NCBI GenBank assembly: GCA_003556865.1
Contig: PWQF01000152.1
Location: 1 to 12,721, forward strand
From: Elusimicrobiota bacterium
GTDB taxonomy: Bacteria > CG03 > SLGR01 > PWQF01
Direction of reading: 5' to 3'
DNA length: 12,721 nucleotides
The translations under genes were made by a program, and so were the position numbers. The notes beneath the pieces are model-generated. The model saw only the letters and a list, made by a program, of their open reading frames with translations. It was not told where the DNA came from and searched no databases. How positions within the stretch are numbered: position 1 is the first letter of the stretch; the number at the start of each line of letters is the position of its first letter. Positions 12,001-12,721 of this stretch are shown one piece after another.

Positions 12001-12721
12001 GTAGTAGTCCCGAAAGATATGCTGCGGGAGAGGTGGCCGGAAGCCCCGAAATTATCTCCGGTTACAGTAAGCATCTTTCCGTAAACATCCTGCCCCAGCT
12101 GTGAAGGTTCAATTGAAGTTACCTGCGGGCCGGCGTTTACGGTAAGGGCATTCTCCCTTACCGTTATACCCCCGTCCGGATTTACAATCTCTATATCACC
12201 GCTCTGAACCAGAGAGGTGGGAGAAACATTAACCCTTACGGTAATAGAAGAGGCGCTGTGGTGGAAAAGATCGGTTACATCAATCCCGTAATCTTCCATA
12301 GTATCCTCATGGGTAAAAGAGATATGCTCCGGGCCCAGTCCGGGACTGAAATAATTCCCCCTTACAACTATATCCTGGGCAAGTGCACCCTGGCCCAGGT
12401 TATCCGGAGAGAGGTCCTGTGTAATTACCGGCGCGGCGGTTACGGTAAACGTTGAGCCTACCGTATGACGCCCAAGATCCGGATTCTCAACGGTTATGGA
12501 ACGGGCCCCTATGGAAGCCCAGGAAGAAACGCTTACAGTAAAAGACCTCTGCGTGCTATCTCCGGCCGGACCTATAACAGGATCAGGATTTATGCCTGAG
12601 CCTCCGAAATAAACCCGCATATTATCCTGAAAATCTTCCCCGGTTATAGTTATGCTGCGATCCCCGGCCCCCTGCCCCACCCTGTCCGGAGATGCATAAC
12701 TAAATAAAGGCCTCGGGTTAA
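1..12721 (-). CDS. Giant multidomain TIG / Ig-like repeat surface protein, internal fragment (both ends missing)
   Basis: One minus-strand frame is open across the whole window: complete codons run from 12719 down to 3 (4,239 residues), and a full codon check found no in-frame TAA, TAG or TGA. Domain order is four TIG domains (residues about 4-383), 14 Trp-rich Ig-like units (384-2083), six filamin-like units (2084-2777), then 12 Ig-like units and the start of another (2778-4239). The first residues (NPRPLFSYASPD) look like the junction between an earlier domain and a TIG domain, so the true start lies beyond 12721. The last residues (NYPENNRYYNVRQ) break off inside a repeat. The protein is acidic, rich in Trp and Tyr, and has three Cys. 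No signal peptide, membrane helix, catalytic motif or anchor is visible. Inferred role: an extended extracellular stalk or adhesin. The coding assignment is nearly certain; the function is not. Confidence 0.97.
3..68 (-). repeat. R27, partial unit cut by the window edge
   Basis: Only about 22 residues are present: the linker DETPPVSQVNYPENN and the start of the first strand, RYYNVRQ. It shows that the Ig-like array continues below position 1 and that the stop codon is not close to the linker. Whatever lies C-terminal (more repeats, an anchor or a catalytic domain) cannot be judged here. Confidence 0.85.
1158..1493 (-). repeat. R23, Ig-like unit of a different type (Big_5-like)
   Basis: About 112 residues between normal linkers (WDRTPPSFSDVYP and IIYDRTPPQSQFTYP). 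It has no GTAxD turn and no YWxGxxW hairpin. Instead it contains SMDVTLTMDEKMRVGPTQL, which fits the pattern [IV]-x-[IL]-x-[MF]-x-[EK]-x-M seen in bacterial Ig-like domains of the Big_5 type (often written ITFSEPM). It then has YTAILNEAQVL and ends LRITGEDLAGN, sharing the D-x-AGN ending. The best reading is a related but distinct Ig-like domain placed in register in the array. The family name is by resemblance only. Confidence 0.55.
4389..6470 (-). repeat. Filamin-like / invasin-like Ig repeat block, six units (F1-F6)
   Basis: Residues 2084-2777. Units: F1 6090-6470, F2 5721-6089, F3 5388-5720, F4 5034-5387, F5 4713-5033, F6 4389-4712. The repeat pattern is xFxV......AGxxxxxxVxAxDxFGN, then YTGxVxFxSSDP, then P..YxFTxxDxGxxxF, then LKTxGxxxxxVxD. 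Clear examples are VEAIDEFGN and YTGSVRF in F6, YTGEVEFTSSDP and VILKTAGEHW in F3, YTFTAADDG in F1, and DEFGNRC with LGTVEFTSSDE in F5. F4 is the most divergent, keeping EALDPYGN but losing YTGxVxF. This kind of repeat is common in very large secreted proteins of environmental bacteria and is taken as structural. It interrupts the Trp-rich array cleanly and in frame, and lacks the YWxGxxW hairpin. One of the three cysteines lies in F5 (4926-4928). Confidence 0.85.
8718..9497 (-). repeat. R7-R8, divergent pair within array A
   Basis: Two adjacent units of 131 and 129 residues, among the longest in the array. Both lack the AGN ending: R7 has VYSRGRTQSYTESAGRGAAF and R8 has RSRGRDINETHTGG. The linker between them is FEIEPGRPLSWPDAP rather than FxYDxxPPxS. 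Hairpins persist as YYRWDWAEGIWLEVS in R7 and YWRWTHNEW then VYWQDAQLS in R8, with an unusual RW doublet in both. The shared SRGR and RW features suggest the two arose from one divergent ancestor, or have a common role distinct from the rest of the array. Confidence 0.65.
11247..11570 (-). repeat. R1, divergent first unit of array A
   Basis: About 108 residues, the shortest R unit. It lacks both the PPxSxV linker and a clear GTAxD turn, having HSTGTVTSDAQTVYISLK instead. It keeps a shortened hairpin (RWYRAGTGF then EEWIEAAY), the WEYGM strand and a degenerate ending (RTYALGQNAGREQ), then reaches the normal linker FIYDTQAP. It reads as a transition module capping the junction between the TIG block and the Ig-like array. 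Confidence 0.7.
11571..11843 (-). other. TIG domain d, last of the TIG block
   Basis: Residues about 293-383. It starts PYITSVLPSELGRGAHEQ, continues VLTVSGGAFQEGSTVTL, and ends DVTVLNPDGGNYTLENYF followed by SIGENPQTG. The short Gly/Pro/Asn-rich tail (GENPQTGIGAP) acts as a linker to the first Ig-like unit. In frame it runs straight on into the next block, so TIG and Ig-like modules belong to one polypeptide. Confidence 0.88.
11844..12128 (-). other. TIG domain c
   Basis: Residues about 198-292. It starts PQVTSIEPSQLGQD, then has MLTVTGDNFGASG (the clearest TxxGxxF strand in the block), ISFGTTTIEVNYV, and closes with ITVINRDGGRVTVPGLFAV. Here the NPDGG turn reads NRDGG. This is the most typical TIG domain in the window, and the pattern P-x-[IV]-T-S-[IV]-x-P-S-x-LG is shared with TIG d, which follows directly. 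Confidence 0.88.
12129..12431 (-). other. TIG domain b
   Basis: Residues about 97-197. It starts PVITQDLSPDNLGQGALAQ, has IVVRGNYFSPG as the TxxGxxF-type strand, and ends IEIVNPDGGITVRENALTV. At about 101 residues it is the longest of the four, with extra sequence around HEDTMEDYGIDVTDLFHH before the late strands. The terminal NPDGG turn matches TIG d and shows the two are copies of one module. Confidence 0.86.
12432..12710 (-). other. TIG domain a (IPT/TIG fold)
   Basis: Residues about 4-96. It opens with PLFSYASPDRVGQGAGD, continues with the first-strand signature SITITGEDFQDNMRVYFGG, and ends with ITVENPDLGRHTVGSTFTV. The order P-x-[IL]-x-S-x-x-P near the start, T-x-x-G-x-x-F in the middle and NPD-x-G near the end is typical of bacterial IPT/TIG domains in surface proteins. 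The spacer between the second strand and ARSITVENPD is a little longer than in TIG d. TIG domains are structural beta-sandwiches, so a spacer role is likely. Confidence 0.85.

Noticed and set aside
12618..12620. In-frame ATG at residue 34 as a possible gene start
   Set aside because: It lies inside TIG domain a, after conserved strands already encoded upstream, so starting there would delete half of the domain.
1..12721. CRISPR array or simple DNA tandem repeat, suggested by the regular spacing of about 350 bp
   Set aside because: The periodicity comes from protein repeats with diverged DNA; there are no short identical repeats with unique spacers.
1..12721. RTX-type calcium-binding toxin or adhesin
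   Set aside because: No GGxGxD nonapeptide arrays are present anywhere in the frame; acidic loops occur only as isolated variants of the hairpin.
1..12721. Eukaryotic titin-like or hyalin-like gene
   Set aside because: There are no introns or splice-like interruptions in 12.7 kb, and the TIG, filamin-like and Ig-like modules are of the type found in bacterial surface proteins.

Overview
The window lies entirely inside one protein-coding gene on the minus strand. I read that frame codon by codon (codons occupy + positions 3k to 3k+2) and found no stop in 4,239 complete codons, from 12719 down to 3. Neither the start nor the stop is present, so this is an internal fragment of a giant protein; the visible part alone should exceed 400 kDa (estimated from length). 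There is no intergenic space, and I see no RNA gene, mobile element, CRISPR array, promoter or terminator.

The protein is a string of small beta-sandwich-type domains in four blocks, N to C (from high to low coordinate): (1) four IPT/TIG domains, about 11571-12710; (2) fourteen units of a tryptophan-rich Ig-like repeat of about 108-132 residues (R1-R14), 6471-11570; (3) six filamin-like or invasin-like Ig repeats of about 107-127 residues (F1-F6), 4389-6470; (4) twelve more Ig-like units (R15-R26) plus the beginning of another (R27), 3-4388. One of these, R23, looks like a different Ig-like type set inside the array. Most R units follow the pattern FxYDxxPPxSxVxxP, then IxGTAxD, then a Trp hairpin such as YWDGxxW followed by W[IV]xA, then WxY, then ARATDxAGN. 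The copies are strongly diverged and I see no near-identical DNA repeats.

Composition fits an extracellular protein: D and E are very abundant, Trp and Tyr are frequent, and only three cysteines occur in 4,239 residues. With its TIG and Ig-like modules it is best described as the stalk of a secreted or surface-anchored adhesin or giant cell-surface protein. No enzyme domain, signal peptide, transmembrane segment or anchor is visible; these would lie outside the window.

The absence of introns and the bacterial TIG, Ig-like and filamin-like modules point to a bacterium. From memory, Ig-like arrays with this kind of YWxGxxW hairpin and RATDxAGN ending occur in large proteins of Elusimicrobiota, Omnitrophota and other uncultivated lineages, and giant genes are known from Omnitrophota. 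Free use of ATA (Ile) and AGG (Arg), and GC that looks close to 50% by eye, would not conflict. The taxonomic suggestion is low-confidence inference.
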